DNA of 64,000 nucleotides from Paramacrobiotus metropolitanus (lineage: Eukaryota; Tardigrada; Eutardigrada; Parachela; Macrobiotidae), in NCBI RefSeq assembly GCF_019649055.1, contig NW_026570278.1, forward strand, positions 62,001 through 126,000. The letters are read 5' to 3'. Positions 49,927 through 60,815 of the stretch are shown piece by piece (the first letter of the stretch is position 1; each line of letters opens with the position of its first letter). Position numbers and translations under genes: made by a program. The notes under the pieces are model-generated. The model ran no database searches. It was not told the DNA's origin and saw nothing but the letters and a program-made list of their open reading frames with translations.

Positions 49927-51293
49927 GTTGTTAACGGTGCGGTTTTTTACCAGTGCACCGGTGCAATTTGAAAAAATTGCGGTGCGATTTTGAAAATAAA
50001 TTGGTATGGGCGGTGCGGTTTTCGAGAAAAACCGCACCGGCGCACACCGGTGCGTTTGGGAAACCGCGTTGACGTTCACCGGTTAACCACCGGTTAACCG
50101 AAGATACTCTTAAATTCATAATTATCATAAATAAAATTTTTGCGACGACGCTGCACGCTGAGCTCACGCCCACAAAAAGCACGGGTTGTGGCGATCGTAG
50201 TTCTATAACGTATGACAAAGTACTCAGTGCTCATTCAAAGTCTGTAGTTTCAACTTGTAGCTGCTGCAGCAACTGGGTTGCCTTGAGAAAGAAAGTGTAT
50301 TATAGCATTGCTCCCCAAGAATATAATATGACAGCTTGATTTTCCACGCTCTACATTGAGTTTGTTCTCGTCACAAAAATTGTTACAGAAACTGTTTTCG
50401 ATATTTTAAGTTTTTGTAAGTAACAGTTTTGCTACCTACGACTGGATACATGCTGCTAGTTATGCCCTTAGAAGGCTCAACGCTAGCAGTGTCAAGAATT
50501 TTCTGGAGATTGATAAGGAAAAGAGTCGACAATTTGTTGCTTTTTCGGCAACTAAAGTGCGCTACACCGGTGTACACCGGTGCGGTGCGGTGTGAAAAAT
50601 TGCGGTGCGATTTTTATTTTTCACCGCACCGACCGGTGCGGTTTTTGCTCTACACCGGTAAGGTTGGTGCGATTTCTTGCAAAAATCGCACCGACGGCAC
50701 ACCGGTGTACACCGCACCGCACCGTTAACAACCCTAATACTGGTCGTCACTGTAACAAGGCTGACTATTATGGGCTATGATGCTTGTATGATCATAAGAC
50801 GCGTATGATAAGGATCATCAGCATTTCACACTTGCTAGCACACTGTAGCACAAAATAGCGTGTTAATATACACAGTACTTTAGACGCCTTCTTCAGTTTT
50901 CGAGCGCTTTTCGGTTCAAAGCCCATTCTGGCAATGTCTGTGCATTGGATATGATCCTGTAACTTCCTGTTACACAATTCTTCATTTTTCTGTATAAGTT
51001 TTCTTGAACCGCGAACCGACTGGCCGATTTCCACATCTTTAATCTTACATTAATTTTTCACGGCCCGACCTTTGTTCATTAACGAAAATGCTCTTTTTAC
51101 CGTTAACTACTATGTACGGCTGGTGTTTAGGGTTTGTGTTGGGTACGGTAACTTATCTGCGCACGGTCTGTTGGTTGCTACAGCGGGTATGATGACGGTT
51201 AATTGGCGGATGAGGATTTTTGTAGGCAGTCTAGTTTAGAGAAGCGTTCCATATAGTCAACACCCCGCCGCAGTGACCTCGGCGGGCCGTTGC

Positions 51294-51401
51294 ATGGATT
51301 TCTTCTTCCCGGACGAGGACATCGACGACAGCGCCACCACCTTTCCTCCCAGTCACTTGGCTGAGAAGGCGACAGTATCTTCCGCTACAGCCCGCCTACA
51401 G
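51294..51401 (+). CDS. Candidate first coding exon of an unidentified gene
   Basis: ATG opens a frame of 36 codons (MDFFFPDEDIDDSATTF...ATARLQ) ending exactly at a donor (CAG/GTACAG). The exon is GC-rich against AT-rich surroundings and preceded by a short GC-rich leader. No downstream exon was identified before the repeat-rich region, so the gene may be truncated or a fragment. Confidence 0.3.
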
Positions 51402-51854
51402 GTACAGTGCATGGATCACGCATCAAAAAAGTACACCTAGTGTATTCAAAGATTTCCTGCCGGTAGCGTCCAAAATGGGAAAGAAATTTCCTTTAAATTT
51501 GAATAAGTACATACTGAAAACAATCGTAGTGATTACAGGACGCGCGTTAGGTGTACCCGGGACCAGGAGTCAGGACAGCCGCTCAGTTTCCACCCCTAAA
51601 CTTGTGGCTTGTCTAAAGAAGGCCGTAGATTAAGAAGGCCGTAGATCAAGGTTCTCCAGTAGCTTCACGGGTTTTCCCGGTCGATAAAACGGGTCAATTC
51701 GGCGAAGCCTCTATAAACACTGTTATAAAATTCTTCTTATTTTCTTCGTCATATCTCACAGGTAAAATGCCTGATTTTCCTAACATTTCCGACAAACAAC
51801 TTACAGTAGCCCCCATTAAGATGTTGCAGTCGGTCCGCGACCGACAAGTTTCGA

Positions 51855-52025
51855 AGTGGCTATTTTGCAACAGTATTTGCGTTAAAATAACCTCTAGCTA
51901 TTTTGCCGCGCTATGGCCGGCAAAATAGCCATTCGTTATTTTGCCGCACACTGCGTTACAATAGCCTTAAGCTGTTTTGCCGTAGTAAGGGCGGCAAAAT
52001 TGCCTTTTACTATTTTGCCGCAGTT
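51855..52025. repeat. Cluster of TATTTTGCCGC / GGCAAAATAG repeats
   Basis: Six or more copies of a roughly 12-bp word appear in both orientations within 170 bp, forming several potential hairpins. No open frame. Confidence 0.65.
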
Positions 52026-52503
52026 TGCTAATAATATGGAGAAAATTGACGTATTTATAATGTGATTGAGTATCCACTTGGTTTCTTATCATTATTCACA
52101 CCAACTGTGCAGGGTAGCAAAAGCATTCAGAGAGTTATTGTAATACAAAAAAAACAACAGAAACTCGGTGGAAAGGTAAAACTCATAAAACGATAAAACA
52201 ATTCTGACGGCGTGTCTTGTCTGGTGTCAGACAAGGGAGATAATAGAGACGGTGTGCTTATTTGGTGCCAGGCAGGACATCCTCATCTGAGCTAATAGTC
52301 TCACCATGAATCGGTGTCCAACGGCTGGTCGTCCGATTCGGTCGATGGCGAGTCGTTTGTGTCCGAGCTGCGAGTCCATCGGCAGGTCGGTTTCCGAACT
52401 CGAGCGAGCGCTTTTCGGCAACGGGCGGGGGCATCTAGCAGCCAGCTGATCCCACTCCCACTCGGCTAGTGGTAACTGTGCCGGGATCAGTCGAAAGTTC
52501 GGG

Positions 52504-53561
52504 TCAAGTCTCTGCGCCCGTACACTTCTCTATTCTTGAGGTGGCAGCAGCGAGGGCATTGGGGCTGATTTTTCTCCCTGTTCGTCGTTTCCCGCGCACT
52601 AGCCTGCTCGCCAACCTAACTTGCCCGATAAAGCGGCGGGGTCCTGACAATCGTCGAATCCGAGATAGTCGTCGACGAATTCTGGGTTGTTCAGTGTAGG
52701 AAGCTCTTCGAGAGAGAACGGTACTCGTAACGCCGTGTGATTCGGTCCGCACGGTTGTTCGACCGGAATGGTTAATGCCGACATTCTGTAGTCGTAATCC
52801 TGCCAGAACCCCAGCCGGCAACATGTTTTCGCTCAGGAACTTCAACAGGTTCTCGGCCAGATTGGCCCACGGCAAACAGAGCTTCCGATAATCGACATGG
52901 TGATATGTCGCCTGCGGAATTCGAGGTACATTTGGACGCACTTGATCGTCCCACAAAGTCTTTTCTTCCGACAAGTTCTTCGCTCGGTTAGCATCCGCTC
53001 GAAGGCGGCTTTGGTAGATTACGACAACAGTCGGCTGGCGAGTGACGGCGCTGCTCTCTAAGCATTTCCGGATGAGTCCCGTCCGACAGGCATCCCTTCG
53101 TACCAGGTCTAGTAAAACCGGAGCAAAGCTTCAACTTCAGTGTCCACCGTTGCTTCTGGTATTGGAACAGCCTTTAGAATTCATTTTTTCCGGCCGATCT
53201 CTCCGTTTGTTCTTCGGCGCTGATGTTCATGGTTGGCATTATGCATTATCCGGTTCCTGATAGCCTGTCGGCAGACGGCACAAGTTACTGGATTCTACGA
53301 TTCCGTTGGGGCAAAACGAACGCCTTTTCTGCCCGATGTCTTTGGTATCGGAATAGCCGTTATCCTGTCGTTCATTTCTGCTACCTTATACCCTATACTG
53401 AGGGACGCAAAGTCCAGGATGAACCTCGATTGGAGGTGGTCGCATCCGAGTAGCAAGAAAAACCTGTCCGGTGTCGCCTGTACGCAGAACGTGTGCGGTC
53501 CTGCCTTGTATTGTAACGAGTGTGGTGGGACAGTGAGTGATGACGAACGCCATTTTTCCAC
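52504..53561 (-). pseudogene. Eroded retroelement-like coding region with protease-like segment
   Basis: Overlapping minus-strand frames give FFLLLGCDHLQSRFILDF, close to the LLGxDxL strand that follows the active site in retropepsins. Further on come LPWANLAENLLKFLSENMLP and HTALRVPFSLEELPTLNNPEF in frames that must be joined by shifts. Base composition (CG-rich, many TCGG/CCGA words) differs from both sides. I cannot identify RT or integrase here. It could be the remnant of an LTR element or a long LTR-proximal region of the gypsy element to the right. Confidence 0.3.
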
Positions 53562-54643
53562 CGACTCCGACGATCATCTTGTAGTATCTGAGTGGTTCCG
53601 TTTTAATGATGTTCTCTTCGCAGTACTGTAACAGATAGGCGAGGTCGTGACTTCAAGATCGAGCATTGCCGTTATCATTGTCGTCCGATCGCAATGCACG
53701 GTAGGGCTCGACAGACCCGTTTTTAGGCCCGTATAGACATTGGTCGCGTGACCGTCTTCGACATATAAGCAACATTGGGCAAGGGATCATTAGACTCTAG
53801 CGGCGGGTCCATTAAATTCGTCAGTCCCGGCTGTCGTCGCCGCTATTCGACCGATGCGAGTTTCTTCCATTCGTCGCAAGGCCACTGTCGCTATCAATCG
53901 CTTGGTCGGGTATCGCCATTGTTCCACCTTGCAATCCCTTGCCTTGCAATCTCGAGCGTAGCATACCTTCCGGCCTGCAACATCCCAGCTAGCTGAGTAT
54001 CGAGCAGTCGGGAATCTCGGTTTGGCCGTACAAGTGCTCCGCTTGCATGTGCTGTCCGACTGTCGATACTGTCTCCGTGCGGTTGGATTCCCTAGGAAGT
54101 ACGGCGGCTTAGGTTAAATCCAAGTCGGAGAAAGCCTATATTTCCGTCCGGTCAGGCAGCTGAAGTCCGATTCGGTCGAAGTCCATATTTCCGCTGGGTG
54201 TCGCTGCTCGGCCGCCACTCTGTTGCCTGGCGCCGTAAGCCCATGCATGGTGATAATCCTTTCGGAAAGCGCTGGTTTTAGGTACACTAGAGCACCCCGG
54301 CCTTCCGGCGCAAACGGTCGTTCCTCGAGCGCATTCTCGCCACCTGGTGCTTTATCAGTTCATCCAGCTCCGTTTAAGTCCGGCAGCTTTGCTGGAGGTC
54401 TTCGGCCGAGTAAGCCGCCCGAACTTACTGACAGTTTGCTGTGGCCTTTCCGCCTTTTGTATGCGGCTCGCCCGGTCGTGTCGTGTCACGAAGTTGGAAA
54501 TGAATAGTATAACGTTAGGTCAACTAACTCAAACTGGGGTGGCGATGTGCCGCTCCAGTAAGCTAATTGGTTGACGTTAAGATGGTGGTTGTTATAGAAC
54601 AAGAGGAAAGGTCACGGACGTTTCGTAGGTAATTCATTAGCAC

Positions 54644-54719
54644 AGCTCGTAAGTAATTAGAATAGCTCGTAAGTAGCGTTAGCTCGTACAGTCGACAGCT
54701 CGTAAGTCGTTAGCTCGTT
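54644..54719 (+). repeat. Short AGCTCGTAAGT repeats
   Basis: AGCTCGTA or AGCTCGT recurs five to six times within 76 bp with irregular spacing of about 14-18 bp. Confidence 0.6.
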
Positions 54720-55083
54720 GAACGTTGGTTTACAATAACGTAACACAGATTTTTATACGAGTACATGAATCATAAGTAAATCAGATAATTAGTTAGTTAT
54801 TTGTCATCCACGGGAGTAGACGGGAGTGATTCATCCGTTCTATCTCCCTCGTTAGGCGGAAGATATACTTGTCTTCCAGGACGGTGGGAGGTAAGGATGT
54901 TCCTGGTAGGTGGTCTTCCGATGTTGGATGCTTGTACGCGAGCTTTCTAATTAGGCAGAGTATTAGAGTTGAGCGGGTAATAATGACAAATCGTATTAAG
55001 AACATTATTTGGGATTGGAGCATAGGAGAAAAATGCATACGGGCAAGGATAATGCGGGGAAGTTAACTGTAATTAATTTACAG

Positions 55084-56233
55084 TTACTTTTTCGATGTCA
55101 GCTCCGCCAACTGCGCTTTGAGACGTGCAATTTCATCATCTTTTTCGCGCAGTAATTGAGCATGCGGAAAGGAGCGATTCAACTCATCCTTAGTGTAAGC
55201 AGAAACGTGATTGTCATTCAGGAATTTTGGGATGTCACGAACAATTCGCACATCATCCAAACATTCACTAACTTCGATTAGTGGATATTTGCGAATGGCA
55301 TTGTTGAACCTTTCGTACAAGTACATTTCTTCGTCAAGTCGTGCGTTCCACATATAGTCACGTATTCTGCATCAAACTGACCATTCCAGACATTCTGACC
55401 AGGCCAAAATGGTTGGTCGATAGCGAAAAACTGACTTGCATCAAAATATGCAGGCGATTCATCGACTCTCATCATCTTGTTACGGTAATTCCCGTATACA
55501 AAACCGGTACGATGTTTCCATCGTTGTCTCTTATCCCGGCTCTTATATGCAATCCACTGGAAGTTGGCAAACTTATTGTGCCAAGTCTGCTGTGTGTACT
55601 GGGGACTCAGGGAGGTTGGCACAGGATGTGGAATCGTAATAGTAGTATTCTTCTGTACCACTCGGGAAATACCTGGGGCGTTGGTATCGTTCAAGAACAT
55701 CAACTGCTCACGTAAATCTTGCATACGCCGACCGATAATTCGGTTAACGTTTCGGTCATGGTCATTATCGACATTTGTTTCATTTTGGCGAGCAATTTCA
55801 ACACCACGTCCTAAGTCAGCTATATACCGAATGATGTCTCGTTTTTCACGATTCTGGTAGGCTTTCAAAAATTCGTTGAACGGCAGTTTAAGAGGGTCGT
55901 GCGCCTTATGGCGTTGGTTGTCATCAGAATTCTGCTGAGTGGTCACCGTAGTGCTAGTAGTATCGGTAACCGATGCATGGTAGTATGTGGTACGATGTAC
56001 TGGCGCTTTGGGCACAGTGTCATCCAATATGACACGACGGCTGTCAGAAGTACTAGCCGTCACAGCAAGAGCATAATCTCCGGGCGGTGGCGCTGGTGAC
56101 ATTCGTTCGGGAAAGCAGCCATCGTCGTAGCTGGTAACGGACATTCGTCATCGGCTTTCTCGTTTGCACCGACGGGCATGGTGACAACAGGCGCAATGTC
56201 GGGCTTCGGTTTCGGCGCACGTTTTTTCGGCAT
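55084..56233 (-). pseudogene. Third ORF of the gypsy-like element, non-Env, with C-terminal coiled coil
   Basis: The frame starts MPKKRAPKPKPDIAP at 56233, switches by one base near 56140 to SVTSYDDGCFPERM..., and again near 55350 to MWNARLDEEMYLYERF, ending in a heptad-like REKDDEIARLKAQLAELTSKK. The conserved-looking middle (NEFLKAYQNREKRDIIRYI; FFAIDQPFWPGQNVWNG) lacks a signal peptide, membrane helices and glycoprotein-like Cys spacing, so it is not an envelope protein. The position after integrase fits an accessory third ORF. Function unknown. Two frame switches suggest decay. Confidence 0.45.
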
Positions 56234-56424
56234 CGTGTCTACAATGCACACAGTCAATACTTCTATGTAATAATAATAGTAGGATACACGTCTTTGTTCT
56301 ATTTTAACTTAGTGTAATTGAGTATACGACCTGACCGTCTCAGCTGAACAGGAGTCACGGATTTTGAGCAAGCATTGCTTTTTATTTGTACTGACGATGA
56401 TTTGGATTTCGATAAGTCGCCATT

Positions 56425-56661
56425 TTACATTTCAGTAGTGTGCATGTCATTAGTACGAGTATTGTTGGTTTTGAAGGGTATTATTTCTGAAATATGCACC
56501 ACATCAGTATTTTTCCCTTTGGATTGTGCACGAAGTAGTTTTAAGGTAACATTTCCATCTGCTTGAATGTGTGTGATCTCGTATGGACCTTTATACCTGT
56601 ACTGACGTTTTTGTGTTTTACCCACAATTCGTTGCTCATCTTTACAAGCACCTGCTGGCAA
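56425..56661 (-). pseudogene. Gypsy integrase C-terminal GPY/F module
   Basis: YKGPYEITHIQADGNVTLKLL followed by DVVHISEIIPF matches the GPY/F module that ends many Ty3/gypsy integrases and helps target or multimerise integrase. It is separated from the integrase core by about 600 bp of apparently inserted sequence (about 56740-57260), one end of which begins GGCCCCCACAGAC. Confidence 0.6.
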
Positions 56662-57261
56662 ATTACATAGCTATTATCACATTTTGAAGGCATCATAATA
56701 AGTAGCATTTCTTTCGTGCGCTGGCTTAAGGCCCCCACAGACTTCGGTTTGTCGCACGTTTGAAGCGAGTGTCAAGCAATGTTTGACGCAAGTATGTGTA
56801 GAAACCATAATTCAATGAGTGTAACTCATGTCAAACAATGTATGTAGGGAATCGAAAACTGTGTGACAAACAGGTGTTTGTCACACAAAAAATCGGTGTT
56901 TGAAGGGGGAGGGGAAATCGTTCCTCTTCAAGCATGTTTGAAGGCCTCTGGCCAATGCGGGCGTGCTGACCACAGTGACGCAACCGAAGTCCAGTCAGTG
57001 AACAAGCGATAGCATTGTAATAACAGCACATCTCCTTTCAAAAATTGTTAAATAATAAGCAAAACTTCGAAACAAGTTCCAAGAACGTATCCACTCGGTG
57101 CGATAAAACTCGCTGGAACGTGGCCTGTCCAAATTCATTGGGCGCATATACAGGGCACGATTTATAAAAACGCGATTCAAATATGCTGAGCACTGCACCA
57201 ATGCCAAACCACACAGCGCAATGCGCGTTTTACTGGTTTTTTTACGCACACCTTCCATATT

Positions 57262-58596
57262 TTATGCACAATTAATTTTATTAAAAAGGAATGTAATTGT
57301 TGTGCGGACTTTTGTGAAATGCGAACATACATACAATATAATAATAATAGAATTGTACGTCCAGCGCCTTTTGTGCCGGTCTTGAACTGCAGTATCTGCC
57401 CATCGACCGCCTACTTTTAGGGCTTGCTTCATGTTTGCCATGAAGTATATGGGATTGAGTACTTCCAAACAAATCGTCTCACATTCAGTTGTCTCACAAT
57501 CATTTGCTTGAAACGCTTCACCGTGCAGCAAGCAGTTCTGCTCTACACTCACTGGAGTGCCGCGTCGTGTTGTACGCGTAAATGATGTATTTCGCATAAA
57601 TATCCCAGTTATTCTGATGGTCATTTATGTAATGTGTTAGTTTCACGCCTAGGAAGCACATTATGCGTTCCGCAAGCACATTGGCTTGTGGACGATAAGC
57701 CGTGGTAAAACGGTGTTTTACCTGTAGTAATTCGCTAAGTTTCGTTATAATGTGGCTTTTAAAGCCGGTACCTCTGTCGGAGGTAAGGTACTTTGGAGGG
57801 CCGAATTTGAGCACAATCTCATCGAGAACAGCACTTACAACCTATATTGCATTATTAGTTTTAACTGGTTTGACTACAACATAACGAGAAAAATTTTCGA
57901 CTGCTAGTGACGGGAGTCTGCTACCACCAAGTATCGGAAACGATTTTCACTTTCGTGCAATGGACCTAGATGGTCCAACGACCAACATTCCAGCAGAGAG
58001 TATGACTTCAACTGTTGTAAATATCCTGTAGGCGTAATATTAGTGGCATTGCGTTTTTGACATAACTCACACTGGGCCACGTAATTCCTGATTACTGTAT
58101 TCATTTTAGGGAAATAGTAACGTTCACGCATAATTTCAAATGTTCGTTGAAAACCGACATGTCCAGCTAATGGACTGTCATGACATGCATACAGTATGTC
58201 AGCCTGCATTTCATACGGTAGCACGATTAACAGTTTGTGTCTGCCTTTGATCGATTGAATGCGGTATAGAACGTCATCAGTTATGCGAAATGTATCCACG
58301 TGCCTTTGTTTTATTTTTGAAAGTAGGACGTATGCGTCGGCATTCAGCAGTGAATTCCGTATGCTGGCACAATAAGTATCCCGCTTTTGTGCCTCAATTA
58401 ATTTTTGAGTGTTAAGGTCAACAGGAGTATTACGGTTCATTTGTACAGTAAAAACATGTATTTCACAGTCATTGTTATCTGTATTATGAGTCGGTAACGG
58501 AGACCGGCTGAACAAATCCACATCATTGTGCAGTCGGCCTTTACGATATTCATTTGTATAGTCATACTGCTGTAAGGATAGAGCCCATCTGTTCAA
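57262..58596 (-). pseudogene. Gypsy integrase (HHCC and DDE core) with end of RNase H
   Basis: From the upstream side: RWALSLQQYDYTNEYRKG and DVDLFSRSP close RNase H. An HHCC zinc finger follows (CHDSPLAGHVGFQRT...CELCQKRN). The core follows with the first Asp in CWSLDHLGPL, the second in LTSDRGTGF and the Glu in QANVLAERIM, then AYNTTRHSS. A frame switch after VVADSRH near 57905 separates the first Asp from the rest. The enzyme would insert element DNA into the genome; this copy is broken. Confidence 0.75.
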
Positions 58597-59767
58597 TCGT
58601 CCCTCAATCGTAATGCATTTTGGTCAGTAATGACCTTGTATTTAATTCCTTCAAGATAATGGCGGTATTTCTTAATGGCCCACACAACAGCATAAAACTC
58701 TTTTTCACTCATAGAGTAATTCTGCTGGTGTTTGTCTAACTTTTAAGAACCATACGATACTACGTGCCATCCATCACCATAATGTTGCTCTAAAATGCAG
58801 CCGATTCCAATTCCAGAAGAATCAGTCTTCAACTGTGTTGGTAAATCTGGATTAAAAGGCTTTATGATTGGGCCAGTAATTAAACCTGCTTTAATCAACA
58901 AAACGCGTCGTCACACTTTTTTGTCCATAAAATCGGCATTCATTCGCGTTAGCTCAATAAGCGGTGCGGCGATATCGAAAAAATTTGCAGTGAAGTTTCT
59001 GTGGTATGCTAAAGCTCCTATAAAAGGCTTCTTAACCTTCCGTGGTGTATCTGTTATAAGAAAAGCGGATACAGAAGCAATTTTATCAGGATTCAGCTTA
59101 ATGCCGCTTTTAGTTAGAATATGTCCTAAAATTTGACTTCATACGAAGCAATTCTGCATTTTTTTGGGTTGTTTGTAAACCCTGCTGCTTCTACAGCTGC
59201 TAGAACTTTCTCCAGGAATTTCAAATGATCGGCGAACGTTTTCCCGCCAACTGGGACATCGTCTATATCACATACAACGCCCTGCCAGTTCAGGTAGCCA
59301 AGGACAGAGTCAATAGCCCGCTGAAGCGTTGCTGTGGCTACATTGAGCCCAAACGGCATTCTCGTAAATTCAAATTAACCGTCATTGGTCACAAATAAAC
59401 ATTTTTCGACAGCATCTTTAGCTCGCGGTATTTGCCAAAAACCGCTGTTGAAGTCTAAAGAGGTATAGTAGGTAGCGTCAACAAAGGAGTTAATCGCGTC
59501 ATCATTCTCGGTAAGGCCCACATTGGTCTACTTGTTATTGTATTGAGAGCACGAAAGTCCACCCAAAATCTAGGTTTATCGGTGGGGTTTTTTCTCTTCA
59601 CTAGCACGACCGGGAAAGACCAGGGTGATTTGGACTCTAATTATGCCCTCCGACTTCATTTCATTCACTTCATTCACTTGTTGAACAATTATGAGCCTCT
59701 GTGCGTATGATTTTCGCCATGGCAGCTTTTTAATGGGAGGGTGCGACCACGTATGAACCTCATGCAT
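58597..59767 (-). pseudogene. Gypsy reverse transcriptase and RNase H
   Basis: KKLPWRKSYAQRLIIVQQVNE...GIIR opens RT. A one-base shift leads to SKSPWSFPVVLVKRKN and PRFWVDFRALN. FTRMPFGLNVATATLQRAID and NPKKCRIA are recognisable. The catalytic YxDD box reads CDIDDVPVGG, keeping both Asp. In-frame stops lie before FEFTRMPFGL and after ASYEVKF. RNase H shows SEKEFYAVVWAIKKYRHYL and VITDQNAL, with another shift before LNRWALSLQ. Confidence 0.75.
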
Positions 59768-59815
59768 TATGTTACCGCATTGGCCTAATTTACGACTCTT
59801 TGATGAAAAAATAGT

Positions 59816-60815
59816 TCAATATTTAGTAAATAACGACAATAACTGCGCTTTTTGTGCATTTGTCAAGGTAGCATTAACACGCATTTTAGCAAAATGCTGT
59901 TGCACTTCTGTATCTGTTATGTCTGTATTGTTTTCGAGTACTCGTACACTTGAATTAGTTTTATCCATTTCGATTTCAGCAGCACAAATTTCAGCAGTGC
60001 ATTCAAGCGATTCACATTTGCAAATCTCAATACACTTTCTAAGCTTAACTTTTTGTAAAGAAAAGTTAGTAATCAACATTTCTGTAGAACCATTATCGGC
60101 AGTCACAACAGAGTTTCCTACTGAAAGTAAATGTTTCAGAAATAAATTTCGGCTCGGGGTTACTGATAACCTGCCCGAACAATTATCAGGGACCGTAATG
60201 TGCAATTTAATACCACAATTCTTAAGTATTATTAATGGCACTTTTAATTAATTTGATGGATAATTTATTTTGTATAAGGTCAAACGTATCCGGTGTGCTG
60301 CAAACAGCATCTACAGCATGTATCTCAGGTTCCAATAAACATGTAGGTAATGCATTGACCAAAATATCTGGCTCATGCGTAGGACAGGTACCGGTATATC
60401 CTAGGGTACTGGACTCGGTAGCGGTACAATCTCCTGTTTCGGTCACTGGTAATACAAAACTACTTTCTGTGAGTACAATAGTTAGCGTATTACGTTCGAC
60501 TGGTATTGTAGACTCGAAGCATACTCGACCAGTCCGGTGATGTAGCCACATTCCCGATCACTGACAGAAATCATTTCCCAAAATTAAAAATTCTTTGGCA
60601 ACATGACATAGTATGTAAACATTATGGGCAAATGTCTTGTCAGCAACTGTCACATTTATATCGGACTGATACACCGAGGCATTGCGTACGCTTTTTGCTA
60701 TAGCATTAAAATTAACTTTAGGTGCATTATCAGGACACGGCTTGAATATCAGACTGAGACGTTAGCCACTCCTTCAGTAAGTACCAAGCAAGTTGCCCCT
60801 GTATCGAGACAGAAA
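59816..60815 (-). pseudogene. Gypsy aspartic protease and connector
   Basis: CLDTGATCLVLTEG near 60770-60815 carries the retropepsin DTGA active site. It is followed by eroded frames (60551-60222 and 60241-59816) ending NATLTNAQKAQLLSLFTKY, the usual lead-in to RT, then an in-frame stop. The repeat array ends immediately upstream of the active site. Confidence 0.6.

Larger units (their letters stand above)
44389..50736. mobile_element. hAT-type MITE (814 bp) split by a nested LTR retrotransposon
   Basis: The left end is TATGGTTGTTAACGGTGCGG, with the LTR element inserted after TATGGTTG, and the right end is the complement of TAGGGTTGTTAACGGTGCGG. The 8-bp duplication is perfect. Subtracting the 5,530-bp LTR element and its 4-bp duplication leaves 814 bp. 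Both ends are filled with GGTGCGGTTTT and ACCGGTG words. No transposase frame. Confidence 0.8.
50745..52200. other. Mostly non-coding region with one small candidate exon
   Basis: Apart from the 51294-51401 candidate exon and the repeat at about 51855-52025, nothing is recognised. Confidence 0.35.

Noticed and set aside
55084-56233. Retroviral-type envelope gene
   Set aside because: No signal peptide, fusion peptide, transmembrane helix or Cys pattern; the C-terminus is a short coiled coil.
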